Shown: piece after piece, positions 1 through 7,906 of the stretch
How positions within the stretch are numbered: position 1 is the stretch's first letter
Layout: every line of letters starts with the position of its first letter
Assembly (NCBI GenBank): GCA_002379855.1
Contig: DFUX01000045.1
Span: 1-18,781, forward strand
Direction of reading: 5' to 3'
DNA length: 18,781 nucleotides
Origin: Cloacimonetes bacterium UBA4175
GTDB taxonomy: Bacteria > Cloacimonadota > Cloacimonadia > Cloacimonadales > Cloacimonadaceae
The notes under the pieces: generated by a model
Databases searched by the model: none
What the model was told of the DNA's origin: nothing
Seen by the model: only the letters and a program-made list of their open reading frames with translations
Made by a program: the position numbers and the translations under genes

Positions 1-150
1 TCAACCTTATAATTTATAAGGATGACCTAAGGATGATGGCTTAACAGCATGTGGCGCCAAAGGATAGGGAAATGGGGTGCGGGTGTGAAACCAGGGTTGG
101 GATACCGGAGATTATCGGATTTGGCTCCGGCATTCCGGTATGTTACCTGG
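1..150. repeat. Dispersed intergenic element, copy 1 (cut by the window edge)
   Basis: Bases 1-40 are identical to 9680-9719. This head contains the palindrome CCTTATAA-T-TTATAAGG (5-12 and 14-21). Beyond the identical head the two copies are diverged but alignable: AGGGAaATGGG-like and CCAGG..GGGATA segments keep their order. They are followed by a hairpin, here ATACCGGA (102-109) with TCCGGTAT (134-141), enclosed by CCAGG (91-95) and CCTGG (146-150). No protein is convincingly encoded. It could be a REP-like dispersed palindrome, a small RNA, or a structured transcript end; the sequence alone does not decide. The outer part of the palindrome lies left of the window. Confidence 0.75.
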
Positions 151-204
151 CTTTGCTATTGTCGCGGGTGCATGCTTTCCCTGAGACTTGACGTCTCTTT
201 TCTA

Positions 205-235
205 TTGACAAAATCCGCGTAAGAAATCTTCTTAC
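205..235 (+). promoter_or_regulatory. -35-like box and inverted repeat upstream of the epimerase gene
   Basis: A perfect TTGACA lies at 205-210, and an inverted repeat GTAAGAA-ATC-TTCTTAC lies at 219-235, where the spacer and -10 region would fall. I see no good -10 hexamer at 16-18 nt; TATAAA at 243-248 is too distant for this -35. A short stem GAGAC-ttgac-GTCTC followed by TTTT (183-200) lies just upstream and could end a preceding transcript. A regulated promoter for the left block is plausible but weakly supported. Confidence 0.35.
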
Positions 236-290
236 TTAACAGTATAAAAGTAATAAGAGATAAGCCCTGCATTCCCAAACTGGAGTAGAT

Positions 291-1250
291 ATGAAGATAC
301 TAATCACAGGTGGCGCCGGATTTATCGGCTCGCATCTGGCAGAACGGCTTTTGGCCGATGGACATCAGGTTGCCATCATCGACAACCTTTCCACCGGCAG
401 CCTGGATAATATAGAGAGTTTCAAAGACAATGCCAACTTCCACTATACCATCGGCTCCATCCTCAACCGCGAGCTGCTGGACAAGCTGATGGACGGCGTG
501 GATCAGGTGTATCACCTGGCTGCGGCGGTGGGGGTGAAATACATCATCGAAAATCCGCTGCTTTCGCTCAAAACCAACATCGTAGGCACCGACAACGTTT
601 TGGAACTGGCAAACAAGCACAAGGCCAAGGTGCTGATCACCTCCACCTCGGAGATCTATGGCAAAAGCGACCAAGTGCCCTTCAGGGAAGAAGACGACCG
701 CCTGCTGGGCTCCACCCACATCAGCCGCTGGGGCTATTCCTGCAGCAAGGCCATCGACGAGTTCATGGCCCTGGCCTATTTCCGGGAAAAACGCCTGCCG
801 GTGGTGATTGTGCGCTGTTTCAACACGGTGGGCCCGCGCCAGACAGGCCAGTATGGCATGGTGTTACCCAAGTTCATCAAGGCGGCGTTGCTGGATCAGC
901 CTCTGGTCGTTTATGGCAGCGGCAAGCAAACGCGCTGTTTCGCGGACGTTTCGGATGTTACCGACGCCTTTGTGAAGCTGATGAATACGCCGGAATGTGA
1001 AGGCGAAATCTTCAATGTGGGCACCACGGAGTCCATTTCCATCAACGATCTGGCCCAAAATGTCAAAAGCATCTGCCGCAGCAAAAGCCGCATCGATTAC
1101 ATGAGCTACGAAGAAGCTTTTGAAGAGGGGTTTGAGGATATGATGAATCGCAAGCCCTCGCTGGATAAGATTCGCAGATTCATCGGTTACGATCCAAAGT
1201 ATTCGTTGGATGACATCATCAAGCGTATGATCGAGTATTATGAAAACTAA
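291..1250 (+). CDS. NAD-dependent sugar epimerase/dehydratase (SDR family)
   Basis: This 319-residue extended short-chain dehydrogenase should act on a nucleotide-activated sugar in the cytoplasm, as UDP-glucose 4-epimerases and UDP-glucuronate decarboxylases do. The Rossmann motif GGAGFIG is at residues 7-13, a nucleotide-binding Asp at 31 (IIDNLSTG), STSEIYG at 118-124, and the catalytic YxxxK as Y149/K153. The RCFNTVGPRQ and KQTRCFADVSDV blocks are typical of the UDP-sugar branch. Length is normal for the family. The ATG at 291 follows GGAG at 282-285. The 3' end overlaps the SLBB gene by 11 bases, and an aminotransferase follows, so a surface-polysaccharide sugar pathway is likely. The exact substrate cannot be named from sequence. 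Confidence 0.9.
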   Translation: MKILITGGAGFIGSHLAERLLADGHQVAIIDNLSTGSLDNIESFKDNANFHYTIGSILNRELLDKLMDGVDQVYHLAAAVGVKYIIENPLLSLKTNIVGTDNVLELANKHKAKVLITSTSEIYGKSDQVPFREEDDRLLGSTHISRWGYSCSKAIDEFMALAYFREKRLPVVIVRCFNTVGPRQTGQYGMVLPKFIKAALLDQPLVVYGSGKQTRCFADVSDVTDAFVKLMNTPECEGEIFNVGTTESISINDLAQNVKSICRSKSRIDYMSYEEAFEEGFEDMMNRKPSLDKIRRFIGYDPKYSLDDIIKRMIEYYEN

Positions 1251-2607
1251 GCTGCTGATTGCCCTGCTGCTGCTTGGCGTTACCCTGCTGAGCGCTCAAT
1301 TGGAGATGTTGAATCCCGCTCAGAATTACATTTCGGTGAGCGTGACCGGTTATGTGAAGAACCCCGGCGTCTATAAAATGACACCCATGGACCGCTTGTC
1401 GGACGCTTTGGAAAAAGCCAGAAAGCCTCTCACCGAGCAGGTTCTGCCTGTGCAGACAATGGAAGAGCCGAAGATTCCCAGCTCCCGCTTCCCGCTGGAA
1501 GCCGGTGAGCCGGAAGAGCCGGATTACGATGCCTTGCAGGGGCTGCGCCGGGTGAAGGTCAGCCGGGGCGGCAGCGATTCGTATTACGACCTGCAAAAGT
1601 TCAGACTGACCGGAGACGCCAGCCAGAATCCCCTGCTGCGCGATGGCGACGTGATCACTGTTTCCGCCCAGCAGAGTACAGTGTCGCTCACCGGCATGGT
1701 CTATCTGCCCGGGGAATATGAGTTTGTGCCGGGAGACAAGCTGTCGGACATCCTGTCTCTGGCGCAGGGCTTCACCCCGCAGGCCGATCTGGGCAAGATA
1801 GTCATCTACCGCTATCGGGACAACCTGGTGGATTTCGACAATCTGGCCATCGATCTGAACAATACCGACGCGTCTCAGGTTGCCCTGCAGGCATTTGACC
1901 GGGTGATCGTGCCCCAGGATCTGGAAAAAAGGCGGAGCTGGAAGATCACCGTGGATGGCAATGTGAAGGCTCCGGGGGAATACCTCGTGGGGGAGAGCAC
2001 CACGCTCTACGACGTCCTGCTGATGTGCGGCGGGCCAAGTTCGCGCGGGGATTTGAGCAGAGCCGTGTATCTGAACGGCAGTTACAGCCTGCGCACCGAT
2101 CCGGATTTTGAACGCCTTAAAAGCCTCTACTACTCGCAGATGACGGTGATGGAGTACCAATACATGCGCAACCGCCTGCGTCAGGTGCAGGGCAGATACA
2201 GCGTGGATGTGGCAAAACTATGGGAAACACGGGGTAAGGAAGGCAATGTAACCCTGCGTGACGGGGACTACCTTTATGTGCCGGAGCTTCTGCAGATGGT
2301 GGAGGTGAGCGGCCAGGTGGTGAATCCCGGCCTGGTTCCCTGGGTGCGGGGCAAAGATTACAGCTATTACATTCAACAAGCGGGTGGCTATACAAACAAC
2401 CGTCGGGTATTTGGCACGAGGATTATCTCCGCGGACAGCGGCAACTGGGTCAAACCTTCCAGGAAACAGGCTCTGGAACCGGGAGACGTTATTTTCGTAT
2501 CTGAAAAGAACGAACGCCAGTTCTGGACGGATTTGAAGGATACAGTTGCCGTGGCAGCCTCGGTGCTGACCATCTTTGTGAGCGTCCGCGCGATCATAGC
2601 AAAATAA
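1240..2607 (+). CDS. SLBB-domain envelope protein, polysaccharide-export type
   Basis: A 455-residue exported protein. Residues 1-19 form a signal peptide (positive start, hydrophobic core, LLSAQ). Four SLBB-type repeats of the pattern V.G.V..PG.Y......L.D.L..AGG start near residues 33, 147, 235 and 353. A hydrophobic segment at about 434-452 forms the C-terminal membrane anchor. SLBB domains occur in Wza-type export channels and related proteins that assemble surface polysaccharide. I see no N-terminal Poly_export domain, so it is not a canonical Wza and may be an accessory or periplasmic scaffold component. Its start codon lies inside the epimerase gene (11-base overlap), which supports co-translation. 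Function is inferred from domain and neighbours. Confidence 0.8.
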   Translation: MKTKLLIALLLLGVTLLSAQLEMLNPAQNYISVSVTGYVKNPGVYKMTPMDRLSDALEKARKPLTEQVLPVQTMEEPKIPSSRFPLEAGEPEEPDYDALQGLRRVKVSRGGSDSYYDLQKFRLTGDASQNPLLRDGDVITVSAQQSTVSLTGMVYLPGEYEFVPGDKLSDILSLAQGFTPQADLGKIVIYRYRDNLVDFDNLAIDLNNTDASQVALQAFDRVIVPQDLEKRRSWKITVDGNVKAPGEYLVGESTTLYDVLLMCGGPSSRGDLSRAVYLNGSYSLRTDPDFERLKSLYYSQMTVMEYQYMRNRLRQVQGRYSVDVAKLWETRGKEGNVTLRDGDYLYVPELLQMVEVSGQVVNPGLVPWVRGKDYSYYIQQAGGYTNNRRVFGTRIISADSGNWVKPSRKQALEPGDVIFVSEKNERQFWTDLKDTVAVAASVLTIFVSVRAIIAK

Positions 2608-2629
2608 TTTTAACAAGGAGTTATAGATT

Positions 2630-3736
2630 ATGAAAGTCCCCATGCTGGACTTGAATGTTCAATATGAACCGCTGCTACCGGCAATCCGGCAGGCAATCGA
2701 AAAAGTGTTTGCCTCCCATAAATATATCATGGGGCCCCAAGTGAAAGAACTGGAAGAGAAGATGCAGGAGTATCTGGGCGTCAAACACGCCATCGGCTGC
2801 GCTTCCGGAACGGACGCCCTGGTGCTGGCCGTGAAGGCCCTGGGCATCGGGGAAGGCGACGAGGTCATCACCACCCCCTTCACCTTCTTTGCCACCGCTT
2901 CCTCGATCTGGAGAAACAACGCGCGGCCACGCTTCGTGGATATCGATTCCAGAACCTTCAACCTCGATCCGTCCCTGATAGAGGCGGCAATCACCCCGCG
3001 CACCAAAGCCATCATGCCGGTGCATCTTTTCGGGCAATGCTCCGACATGACCGCGATCATGGAGATCGCCCGCAAACACAAGCTGGCGGTGATCGAAGAC
3101 AACGCGCAGGGCATCGGCTGCATCTGGGACGGCAAAATGAGCTGTTCCTTCGGTGACATCGGCACCCTGTCCTTCTTTCCCAGTAAAAACCTGGGCGCGA
3201 TGGGCGATGGCGGAATGTGCCTCACCAATTGCGACGATCTGGCCGCCAAGCTGCGCCAACTGAGGGTGCATGGCGAAAACCCCAAATACTATCACAAGTG
3301 GGTGGGGCTGAACAGCCGTTTGGACACCCTGCAGGCGGCTATCCTGAGTGTGAAGCTGGATGCCCTGGCAGGCTGGAGCGAAATGCGCCGCGCCAACGCA
3401 AATTTCTACAATCAGCATCTGGCTTCCATCCCCCAAATCCGCACGCCCTGGATCGATCCCCGGGCGGTGAGCATCTACAATCAATATACACTGGTCTGCG
3501 AAGACCGGGATGGTCTGAAGAAGCACTTGCAGTCCAAAGAGATAGGCTGTGCCATCTACTATCCGCTGCCTCTGCATCTGCAGGAATGCTTCGCCGAACT
3601 GGGCTACAAGGCCGGTGACTTGCCGGTGGCGGAGAAAATGTCTGCCAGCGTGCTTTCCATCCCTGTTTACCCGGAGATTTCCGATATTCAGAAACAGTAT
3701 GTGTGCGATTCAATAGTAGAATATTATAGAGGCTGA
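2630..3736 (+). CDS. DegT/DnrJ/EryC1/StrS-family PLP-dependent sugar aminotransferase
   Basis: A 368-residue fold-type I PLP enzyme that transfers an amino group, usually from glutamate, to a keto-sugar nucleotide. Visible features: the N-terminal family block VPMLDLNVQY, the PLP phosphate region CASGTDAL (57-64), Asp157 in IEDNAQ (pyridine nitrogen contact), and the Schiff-base Lys186 in FFPSKNLGAMGDGG. Length and order match WbpE/DesV-like aminotransferases. A strong AAGGAG at 2615-2620 precedes the ATG by 9 bases. With the epimerase and SLBB protein upstream, it probably makes an amino sugar for a cell-surface glycan. The sugar and position of amination are unknown. It is followed after 3 bases by etfB, whose function is unrelated. 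Confidence 0.9.
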   Translation: MKVPMLDLNVQYEPLLPAIRQAIEKVFASHKYIMGPQVKELEEKMQEYLGVKHAIGCASGTDALVLAVKALGIGEGDEVITTPFTFFATASSIWRNNARPRFVDIDSRTFNLDPSLIEAAITPRTKAIMPVHLFGQCSDMTAIMEIARKHKLAVIEDNAQGIGCIWDGKMSCSFGDIGTLSFFPSKNLGAMGDGGMCLTNCDDLAAKLRQLRVHGENPKYYHKWVGLNSRLDTLQAAILSVKLDALAGWSEMRRANANFYNQHLASIPQIRTPWIDPRAVSIYNQYTLVCEDRDGLKKHLQSKEIGCAIYYPLPLHLQECFAELGYKAGDLPVAEKMSASVLSIPVYPEISDIQKQYVCDSIVEYYRG

Positions 3737-3739
3737 GTT

Positions 3740-4528
3740 ATGAAACTGATAGTTTGTATAAAACAAGTCCCCGATACCACGGAGATTAAGATCGACCCCG
3801 TCACCAACACCCTGGTGCGGGAAGGTGTGGAAAGCATCCTGAATCCTTTCGATGCCTATGCCATCGAAGAGGCGGTGCGCCTGAAAGAGCAGCACGGCGG
3901 CAATATCACCGCCATCTGTATGGGGCCTCCCCAGGCAGAAGCTACGCTGCGCGAGGCGGTGTCTTTGGGAGTGGATGACATCATCCTGCTCTCCGACCGC
4001 AAATTTGCCGGAGCGGATACCTGGGCAACCAGCTACACCCTGGCGGCGGCCATCCGCAAGCTGGAAGGCGCTGACCTCATCCTCACGGGGCAGCAAGCCA
4101 TCGATGGCGATACAGCCCAGGTGGGGCCGGGCATCGCCGCCCATCTGAACATCCCCCAGACCTGCTTTGTGCGCAAGATCGAAGAGGTCAGCTCCTGCAA
4201 CATCACCCTGCAAAGGCTGATGGAAGATGGCAGCGACCGCATCCGCATCAAGCTTCCTGCCGTGATCTCTGTGGTCAAGGAGATCAACACTCCCCGCCTG
4301 CCCTCCCTGCGCGGCAAACGCAACGCCAAGAGCGTGGAACTGAAGGTGTGGAACGCCGACGATCTGGGCCTGGACGAGAAGGATATCGGCCTTAATGGCT
4401 CACCCACCCAGGTGCTGAACATCTTTACCCCCAAACACGAGAAAATCACTCAAAAGTTTGAAGGAAATTCCGATGAAGCGGTGGAACTGATCGTGAAGTC
4501 TTTGCACGATCTCACCAAGGGAACCTGA
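3740..4528 (+). CDS. etfB: Electron transfer flavoprotein, beta subunit
   Basis: A 262-residue EtfB. In this family the beta subunit pairs with EtfA to carry electrons between acyl-CoA dehydrogenases or similar flavoenzymes and a redox partner. The N-terminus MKLIVCIKQVPDT, the MGPPQAE block (59-64), FAGADTWATS (87-96) and the nucleotide-binding GQQAIDGDTAQVGP (115-128) are hallmarks. The NTPR and GLNGSPTQV segments in the C-terminal third resemble EtfB of fermentative anaerobes, some of which bifurcate electrons; that subtype is inference. The ATG at 3740 follows the aminotransferase stop by 3 bases, with AGAGG upstream. No etfA or acyl-CoA dehydrogenase lies in the window; lgt begins 4 bases after the stop, which is unusual. 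Confidence 0.93.
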   Translation: MKLIVCIKQVPDTTEIKIDPVTNTLVREGVESILNPFDAYAIEEAVRLKEQHGGNITAICMGPPQAEATLREAVSLGVDDIILLSDRKFAGADTWATSYTLAAAIRKLEGADLILTGQQAIDGDTAQVGPGIAAHLNIPQTCFVRKIEEVSSCNITLQRLMEDGSDRIRIKLPAVISVVKEINTPRLPSLRGKRNAKSVELKVWNADDLGLDEKDIGLNGSPTQVLNIFTPKHEKITQKFEGNSDEAVELIVKSLHDLTKGT

Positions 4529-4532
4529 AGCG

Positions 4533-5351
4533 ATGCTGAAATACCCGCAGATAAGCCCGGACATCGTGCAGTTCAACCTGTTTGGATTGGATCTGCATAT
4601 CCGGTGGTATGGCTTCTTTTATGTGCTCAGCTTTATCATAGGATACATATTCTATCGCCGCATGCTAAAGATCAGAGGCCTGCATCTTTCCAAAGAGCAT
4701 TACGAGGGGCTGATCTTTGCCATCATGCTGGGCGTGGTGCTGGGCGGCAGGCTTGGCTATATCCTGTTTTACAACCTGCCCTACTATCTGCGGTATCCTC
4801 TGGAAATCTTCAGCGTTTGGGAAGGGGGAATGTCTTTCCACGGCGGAGCTTTGGGCGTGATCATCGCTGGCTGGGTCTATCTCAGGAAGCATAAACTCAG
4901 CTTCTATCCCCTGGCTGACGCCGCCATGCCTTTGGTCGCCATCGGCCTGGGTCTGGGACGCTTGGGCAACTTCATCAACGGCGAATTGTGGGGCAATGTG
5001 ACCACTGTGCCTTGGGGAATGGTCTTTCCCGGGGCGGGTGATCTGCCCCGGCACCCCACTCAGCTCTATGAGTTCTTCCTTGAGGGGGTGGTGCTGTTCA
5101 TCGTCACCTATCTGATTCTCAGGCGCTGCAAGAAGGATGGCATGGGCTTTTGGAGCTTCATCGGCCTCTATGGGGTGTTTCGCTTCCTGATCGAGTTTGT
5201 GCGCGAACCGGATGATCTGGATGTTTACCGCGAATATGGTTACTTTCTGGGCTTCATGACCATCGGGCAGATACTCAGCCTGCTCATGATCATAGCCGCG
5301 GCCATCGGCATCTGGAGCCTCTATCGACAAAAACCGGAGTCTAACGAATGA
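4533..5351 (+). CDS. lgt: Phosphatidylglycerol-prolipoprotein diacylglyceryl transferase
   Basis: Lgt is an inner-membrane enzyme that moves diacylglycerol from phosphatidylglycerol onto the lipobox cysteine of prolipoproteins, the first step of lipoprotein maturation. The 272-residue protein has about seven hydrophobic segments. HGGALG at 103-108 (His103) and the signature GRLGNFINGELWG at 142-154 (Arg143) are intact, as is RHPTQLYE at 173-180. All catalytic positions expected for the family appear present. It starts 4 bases after etfB and overlaps the next gene, a lipoprotein, through ATGA, so the enzyme and a likely substrate are co-translated. Confidence is high. Confidence 0.97.
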   Translation: MLKYPQISPDIVQFNLFGLDLHIRWYGFFYVLSFIIGYIFYRRMLKIRGLHLSKEHYEGLIFAIMLGVVLGGRLGYILFYNLPYYLRYPLEIFSVWEGGMSFHGGALGVIIAGWVYLRKHKLSFYPLADAAMPLVAIGLGLGRLGNFINGELWGNVTTVPWGMVFPGAGDLPRHPTQLYEFFLEGVVLFIVTYLILRRCKKDGMGFWSFIGLYGVFRFLIEFVREPDDLDVYREYGYFLGFMTIGQILSLLMIIAAAIGIWSLYRQKPESNE

Positions 5352-6058
5352 AAACCAAGTTTCGCTTGATCATATCTCTGCTTTTGGCGGCGCTGCTGCT
5401 AACCTCCTGCGCCACTTTCAGGGCTCCCACTCCGCAGGACATCCTGCGGGCGGAACTGCTCAAGTGGAAAAACTTCTCTGCGGAAGGCGTGATGGAGGTC
5501 AACTACTCCTTCATCTCTCTGCGCAAGATGTTTTCCGTAAACAAGACGGGCGACGAATTCCGGCTGGATATGCTGGATGGAGGCATCATGGGCATCAATC
5601 CCGAGCCGCTGATGAGCCTTTACATGGGGCCTTATCTTTCTTTGAAGATACCGATCTATCCCGATCTGGAGCAGATTGCCGCCAGCCTGGACATCCAGAG
5701 CAATCCCCTGGCCTTCCTCAAGGATACCGATGGTATCGTATCCCGCTATGGAAACGAGATCATTGCCAACCACAAGGTTAGCATCGGCGATGCCGACCTG
5801 AGCTTCAACGAGCGTTTGCAGCTCACCCGCATCGACATCCGGGACGTGGACAGCAGCCTTGAAGTGGCCTACAGCAAAAAAGGCGATCCGGACATAGTGA
5901 CTTTTAACCTGGAAAACAAAGCCACCCTGAAGCTGCTGGTGGACAGCATCAGCTACGGGCAGGCGGAGGTAAGCCCCTTGCCCAAAAGCCAGCCCGCTCC
6001 CCTGAGTGACGATCTGCTCAAACTCATGGACAAACTTTTATCCCCGCGAGGAAAATAA
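5348..6058 (+). CDS. Outer-membrane-type lipoprotein, DUF4292/LolB-like
   Basis: A 236-residue predicted lipoprotein: a signal peptide with lipobox LTSC places the acylated cysteine at residue 21. The mature part is mixed strand-rich sequence (WKNFSAEGVMEVNY, FSVNKTGDEFRLDML, LYMGPYLSLKIPIYPD). This resembles DUF4292 proteins and, more distantly, the LolA/LolB fold that binds lipoprotein acyl chains; I see similarity of pattern only. It overlaps lgt by 4 bases and precedes purB by 5 bases. A role in lipoprotein or lipid handling at the outer membrane is a reasonable guess, not established. Confidence 0.7.
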   Translation: MKTKFRLIISLLLAALLLTSCATFRAPTPQDILRAELLKWKNFSAEGVMEVNYSFISLRKMFSVNKTGDEFRLDMLDGGIMGINPEPLMSLYMGPYLSLKIPIYPDLEQIAASLDIQSNPLAFLKDTDGIVSRYGNEIIANHKVSIGDADLSFNERLQLTRIDIRDVDSSLEVAYSKKGDPDIVTFNLENKATLKLLVDSISYGQAEVSPLPKSQPAPLSDDLLKLMDKLLSPRGK

Positions 6059-6063
6059 CAGCC

Positions 6064-7359
6064 ATGATCAGCCGCTACACCCTGCCCGAAATGGAACGTA
6101 TCTGGACCCAGGAGTACCGCTATGAATGCTGGCTGGAAGTGGAACTGGCCGCCGCGCGCGCCATGCACGACCTGGGCATCATTCCCGATGCCGACTGGGA
6201 AAACATCTCCGGCAAAGCCGACTTCAACAGCGAAAGGATCGATGAGATAGAGGCGGTCACCCGTCACGACGTGATCGCTTTCCTGACCAATGTGGCGGAA
6301 AACGTGGGCGAAAGCGCCCGCTGGATACATTTTGGCCTCACTTCCTCGGATGTGTTGGATACCGCCACCGCCTTGCAGCTCAGACAGGCGGGAGAACTGA
6401 TCCTGGCGGAGCTGAACCGCTTGGGCGAAACCCTGAAGCTCAAAGCCCGCCAATACCGCAACACCCTCTGCATGGGGCGTTCCCACGGCATCCACGCCGA
6501 ACCAACCAGCTTTGGCCTCAAGTTTGCCCTCTGGTATGAGGAGACCCAGCGCAACATCCAGCGCCTGCAGGCAGCCATCGCGACGGTCTCGGTGGGCCAG
6601 TTCAGCGGCGCGGTGGGCAACTTTGCCCATCTGGATCCCCAGGTGGAGGAACTGGCCTGTAAATATCTGGATTTGGAGCCTGTGAAGGTTTCCACCCAGG
6701 TGATCCAGCGCGACCGGCATGCCAGCTTTTTGTGTGAGCTTGCCCTGATTGGATCGCTGTTGGAGAAGATCGGCATGGAGGTCAGGCATTTGCAGCGCAC
6801 CGAGGTGCAGGAGGCGGAGGAAAACTTTGGCAAAGGCCAAAAAGGCAGCTCCGCCATGCCCCATAAGCGCAATCCGATCATCAGCGAACAGCTTTGCGGC
6901 CTGGCACGTGTCCTGCGCTCCAACGCCCTGGCAGCCATGGAAAACAACGCCCTCTGGCACGAGCGCGACATCTCCCATTCCAGCGTGGAACGGGTGATCC
7001 TGCCCGATTCCTGCATCCTGGCCCACTACATGCTTTCCAAAGCCTGCGGCCTGATCAATAACCTGGTGGTCTATCCCCAGAACATGCAGGCAAATCTCGA
7101 ACTCACCAATGGCCTCGTTTTTTCCCAGGCCTTGCTTCTGCACCTCACTCAAAAGGGGCTTTCCCGGGAAAAGGCCTACGAACTGGTCCAATCCAACGCC
7201 ATGCGCTGCTTTGAGACCGGCAAGCCATTCATCCAATACGTCCTGGCGGACGAGCGCATCACCAGCCTCCTGCCCGCCGCCGAGATCAAAGACATTTTCG
7301 ATTACGACCGGTATCTGCGCAATGTGGATGCCATCCTGAAGCGCTGTGGAATCATCTGA
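6064..7359 (+). CDS. purB: Adenylosuccinate lyase
   Basis: PurB cleaves fumarate from SAICAR and from adenylosuccinate in purine synthesis. The 431-residue protein fits the usual length. It shows RYTLPEMERIW at the start, TRHDVIAF at 66-73, the GLTSSDVLDT block (91-100), the general acid region GRSHGIHAEP with His141, and the fumarase-superfamily signature GSSAMPHKRNP at 261-271, which carries the mobile-loop catalytic Ser. GAGGAAAA just upstream (within 6049-6056) supports the ATG. It sits 5 bases after the lipoprotein gene. No other purine gene is in the window, so placement looks like a mixed housekeeping operon. Confidence 0.96.
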   Translation: MISRYTLPEMERIWTQEYRYECWLEVELAAARAMHDLGIIPDADWENISGKADFNSERIDEIEAVTRHDVIAFLTNVAENVGESARWIHFGLTSSDVLDTATALQLRQAGELILAELNRLGETLKLKARQYRNTLCMGRSHGIHAEPTSFGLKFALWYEETQRNIQRLQAAIATVSVGQFSGAVGNFAHLDPQVEELACKYLDLEPVKVSTQVIQRDRHASFLCELALIGSLLEKIGMEVRHLQRTEVQEAEENFGKGQKGSSAMPHKRNPIISEQLCGLARVLRSNALAAMENNALWHERDISHSSVERVILPDSCILAHYMLSKACGLINNLVVYPQNMQANLELTNGLVFSQALLLHLTQKGLSREKAYELVQSNAMRCFETGKPFIQYVLADERITSLLPAAEIKDIFDYDRYLRNVDAILKRCGII

Positions 7360-7399
7360 GCGCCCAACCCCCGAACGCAGATTTCTGCAAGGAGAAGTC

Positions 7400-7843
7400 A
7401 TGAAGACTATAATTAGCGCCCTAATCCTGCTGGCCATTCTGCTGCCGGCGGCATTGATCGCGGAAACACACTCCATCAAAGGATTGTGGTTCGATGAAAA
7501 TAAAACCAGCAAGATCGAAATCTACCAAAGCACTGCTGGCAAATTCTATGGCAAGATCAACTGGCTCAAAGCGCCTAACGACGCCAAAGGCAAGCCCCTC
7601 ACCGACAAAGAGAATCCAGATCCCAAGCTGCGCAACCGCCCCCTGATCGATCTCGTGATTCTGAGCGGACTGGTGGACAAAGGCGACAACAAATACACCA
7701 ACGGCACCATCTACGACCCCGAATCCGGCAAAACATATTCCTGCAGAGGCGAGCTGACCAGCGAGAACGTGCTCAAGCTGCGCGGCTATATCGGTTTGCC
7801 GACCTTGGGTAGATCAACGGTCTGGACCAGAGCCACCAAGTAA
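7400..7843 (+). CDS. Secreted DUF2147-family protein
   Basis: A 147-residue exported protein of unknown function. I chose the ATG at 7400 because it follows AAGGAG by a normal distance and begins a clean signal peptide (MKTIISALILLAILLPAALIA, likely cleaved near residue 21). A longer reading from 7346 would overlap purB and add a hydrophilic stretch before the signal. The mature part (IKGLWFDENKTSKIEIYQ..GKFYGKINWL..DPKLRNRPLIDLVILSGL..TIYDPESGKTYSCRGELT..LRGYIGLPTLGRSTVWTR) matches the DUF2147 pattern: a small strand-rich periplasmic domain with a G..YDP..GK.Y core. Forty bases separate it from purB. Confidence 0.82.
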   Translation: MKTIISALILLAILLPAALIAETHSIKGLWFDENKTSKIEIYQSTAGKFYGKINWLKAPNDAKGKPLTDKENPDPKLRNRPLIDLVILSGLVDKGDNKYTNGTIYDPESGKTYSCRGELTSENVLKLRGYIGLPTLGRSTVWTRATK

Positions 7844-7867
7844 AGACATCGACTGCCGCCGTTTGCC

Positions 7868-7885
7868 CGGAGCCAACAAGCTCCG
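7868..7885 (+). other. Short hairpin between DUF2147 and PSD-like genes
   Basis: CGGAGC (7868-7873) pairs with GCTCCG (7880-7885) across a 6-base loop. No T-tract follows, so it is not a typical intrinsic terminator; it could attenuate or protect the mRNA. It lies just ahead of the GGGAGGA ribosome site of the next gene. Confidence 0.35.
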
Positions 7886-7906
7886 AAACAGCGCAGGGAG
7901 GATAGT

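Noticed and set aside
1219..2160. A 313-codon minus-strand open frame opposite the SLBB gene
   Set aside because: No recognisable motif and entirely antisense to a gene with a clear signal peptide and repeated domains.
7346..7399. Longer start for the DUF2147 protein
   Set aside because: It would overlap purB and place 18 hydrophilic residues ahead of a signal peptide that has its own AAGGAG and ATG at 7400.
5953..7512. A 519-codon open frame on the minus strand opposite purB
   Set aside because: It is antisense to a full-length purB with all catalytic motifs; its His/Gln/Gly-rich low-quality composition is that of a codon-bias shadow.
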